Shown here one piece after another: positions 62,314 to 64,000 of a stretch of 64,000 nucleotides of DNA (positions are counted from its first letter, which is position 1; every line of letters starts with the position of its first letter). The translations under genes and the position numbers were made by a program. The stretch covers positions 10,491,246-10,555,245 of the forward strand of contig CM055098.1 of assembly GCA_029204225.1 (NCBI GenBank), given 5' to 3'. Under the pieces are notes generated by a model. The model was not told the DNA's origin. It ran no database searches and saw only the letters and a list, made by a program, of their open reading frames with translations. This stretch comes from Diphasiastrum complanatum. Its lineage: Eukaryota > Streptophyta > Lycopodiopsida > Lycopodiales > Lycopodiaceae.

Positions 62314-64000
62314 GTGAAATAATACTTACTCTTTGAAGGTTGCTTATCTTTGTATTAAGTTGCACATTTGGGTATGGAATCTTAATTCTTCCTATTTCTC
62401 TTACCAGCATTACAAATTGTCAAAGCCTCTGTCAAGTTTTATCCACATTACTGCAGTAATCTCCAAAAGCTAATTGTTCGAGAAAATTGTAAATTACCCT
62501 TCAAGCAAAGTCAGTTTTAGCTTCCTTAAATTCAGGACCTATTTGAAACACATCTAAAATCCTAAAGGTCTTGCCAACGTTTTCAGTTCATTATTGAGGG
62601 CATTGTATCATATGGCAAAATTGTCTTGTTCTTTTAACAACAACAGGTCCGTGGGCTTTTTGTCTAACAGGCATTATGCCCATAAAGCCCTCCATGGGCT
62701 AGTACATGTAACTGAATTATGCCTGGAATCTTTGTATATTACCCACAAATTTTTTAGCTATTTGTAGTGGAGATAAAATGGACCATAAACTCCTTACGTT
62801 TTGTCAGTGAACAAAAAAGAATGGTGTAGACAATTTGATTGCAAGTTAAAGCGTAGGATAAAGTCTTAATGGAAGGAGTTTATGGGATTAAGAATCTCCA
62901 TAACTCTGCTATCTCTCGAGATCTAGTTCCCTAGAAATAGGATCATAAAGATAAAGCTCATTGATGAAAGTGCTCCATTTACAATTTAAGATCTTATTGG
63001 CCAACCTCTCGTCTTTAAAACCCTAAAGAGGTGCTGCAAGTGCTCTTTTAGTCTCAGCTTTGACCAAAACATCAAACTTTTATCTTGGGTTAATGTTATG
63101 TCTTCAAACGACATAACTAGATTGGCCATTGTTTTGGGTTGATGCCAATGCTAGCAAGGACAAGACATTGCCAATGGTAGCAAGGACATGTTGTCATCTA
63201 CTATTAAGGGTAAGTGCATCTTCAAGGGTGAGTATCTACCCCTGAGGCATCCTCACAAATGAACACCTGTCGTATTGGACGTAGGTGTTTATTGTATGGG
63301 TTCAAGCTCAACGTTGTTTTGGGTTGATGCCAATGCTAGCAAGGACAAGACATTGCCAATGGTAGCAAGGACATGTTGTCATCTACTATTAAGGGTAAGT
63401 GCATCTTCAAGGGTGAGTATCTACCCCTGAGGCATCCTCACAAATGAACACCTGTCGTATTGGACGTAGGTGTTTATTGTATGGGTTCAAGCTCAACGAT
63501 AGCTGAGGTCTTGGGCTTTGGAGAAGCTCTTGGAGGGAGCTTATGGTTGGGCAATGAGTGGCTAGCGATCTTTGTGTTTTGGATCATCCATTTTGGTTTA
63601 TGGTGATGGCACACATGAACTCGACAATGAGATAGGTTTCATATCTTATTTTTCATGCTGTTTTAGGTGGTATAAGAGCCAACTTTTGTTTTCTGGGTAA
63701 AGGACTAATTAGAGTTTGGAAGTTAGTGTATGCATTGCAAGGTTTTTGACTACAATAATGGTTTGATGGAGCAAGGTCGTTGGTTGGCACCAAGTGTAAT
63801 AATTTAGATCCATGCGTGGAACCAAAAGGAAAGTTTTGCCCACAATTCTATGTTGGATGAGTGGTTTCAGCATATACCATGCATGCTAAAGAATTTGCAT
63901 GCATGTGGGATTTGTAGAAAGATTTTCCTCGATGTATAATTCTAATTTATGACATGTTTATGGGCTTTAACTCATATGTGGAAGGTTTATAGATTTATCA
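62314..64000 (+). other. TRAPPC13 intron 2, with retroelement-like sequence
   Basis: No exon 3 is found. From about 62840 the sequence changes character, and a primer-binding-site-like TGGTATAAGAGC (two bases off the consensus reading, 63668-63679) suggests an LTR ending just before it. The internal region would run out of the window. The LTR start is not determined. Confidence 0.45.
63129..63498. repeat. 185-bp perfect tandem duplication
   Basis: 63129-63313 and 63314-63498 are identical base for base by eye. Each copy also contains a short internal repeat (TGCCAATG(C/G)TAGCAAGGACA). Confidence 0.95.

Noticed and set aside
62400-62820. TRAPPC13 exon 3
   Set aside because: I looked for the expected AEIQT/ERQRI-type block after a splice acceptor and did not find it; the exon is probably beyond 64000.

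Overview
This is nuclear DNA from a land plant with a large, retrotransposon-filled genome. The evidence is a plant-type CDC48 gene with eight GT-AG introns, the first exons of a plant-type TRAPPC13, many degenerate Ty1/copia and Ty3/gypsy polyproteins, long GA/CT and CA microsatellites, an intron of about 5.7 kb, and host genes far apart. The CDC48 C-terminus ends DDLYG, as in animal p97. From memory, flowering-plant CDC48 usually ends DDLYN or DDLYS, so a fern, lycophyte or gymnosperm seems more likely than a flowering plant, but this is a weak inference.

Layout. 1-4615: copia element A, 5' end outside the window, frameshifted pol, putative 3' LTR. 4768-5557: isolated LTR fragment of the copia C family, abutting a minus-strand gypsy gag-pol remnant (5558-8400). 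9993-14709: complete CDC48 gene (9 exons, about 830 aa), the only complete, well-recognised gene. 16210-17252: minus-strand gypsy retropepsin remnant with an LTR piece. 17277-18064: long inverted-repeat (foldback/MITE-like) element. 18351: minus-strand primer-binding site and LTR. 21296-28680: copia B, whose gag is split by about 4.7 kb of another, probably non-autonomous, LTR element (22560-27228). 28800-33000: minus-strand non-autonomous-looking element with its LTR. 33060-36640: plus-strand gypsy LTR, primer-binding site and gag. 36700-39115: minus-strand gypsy deletion derivative and LTR pieces. 39116-39923: minus-strand copia fragment. 40024-40236 and 41753-41949: two arrays of short stem-loops. 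42738-43310: minus-strand gypsy gag. 43426-48145: copia C with a 1172-bp 3' LTR. 49741-55978: probable small membrane-protein gene, three exons. 57480-59760: gypsy and copia scraps. 61798-62313: first two exons of TRAPPC13, continuing beyond the window. 62840-64000: retroelement-like sequence with a perfect 185-bp tandem duplication in TRAPPC13 intron 2.

The most unusual signal is not protein-coding. At least four places (33150-33222, 40024-40236, 41753-41949, 47804-47909) hold tandem runs of stem-loops in which the loop is conserved and the two stem arms differ from unit to unit while staying complementary. Two other repeats (the 24-25-bp CTCGACCGAG minisatellite and the five dyads in the foldback element) look superficially similar but have simpler explanations. 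The first group reads like RNA-level or cruciform-level constraint in non-coding parts of transposons and deserves comparative work.

CDC48 and TRAPPC13 are unlinked housekeeping genes (ubiquitin-dependent protein extraction, and Golgi/secretory trafficking). All other coding signals belong to decayed mobile elements, except the small membrane-protein gene, which I do not recognise.
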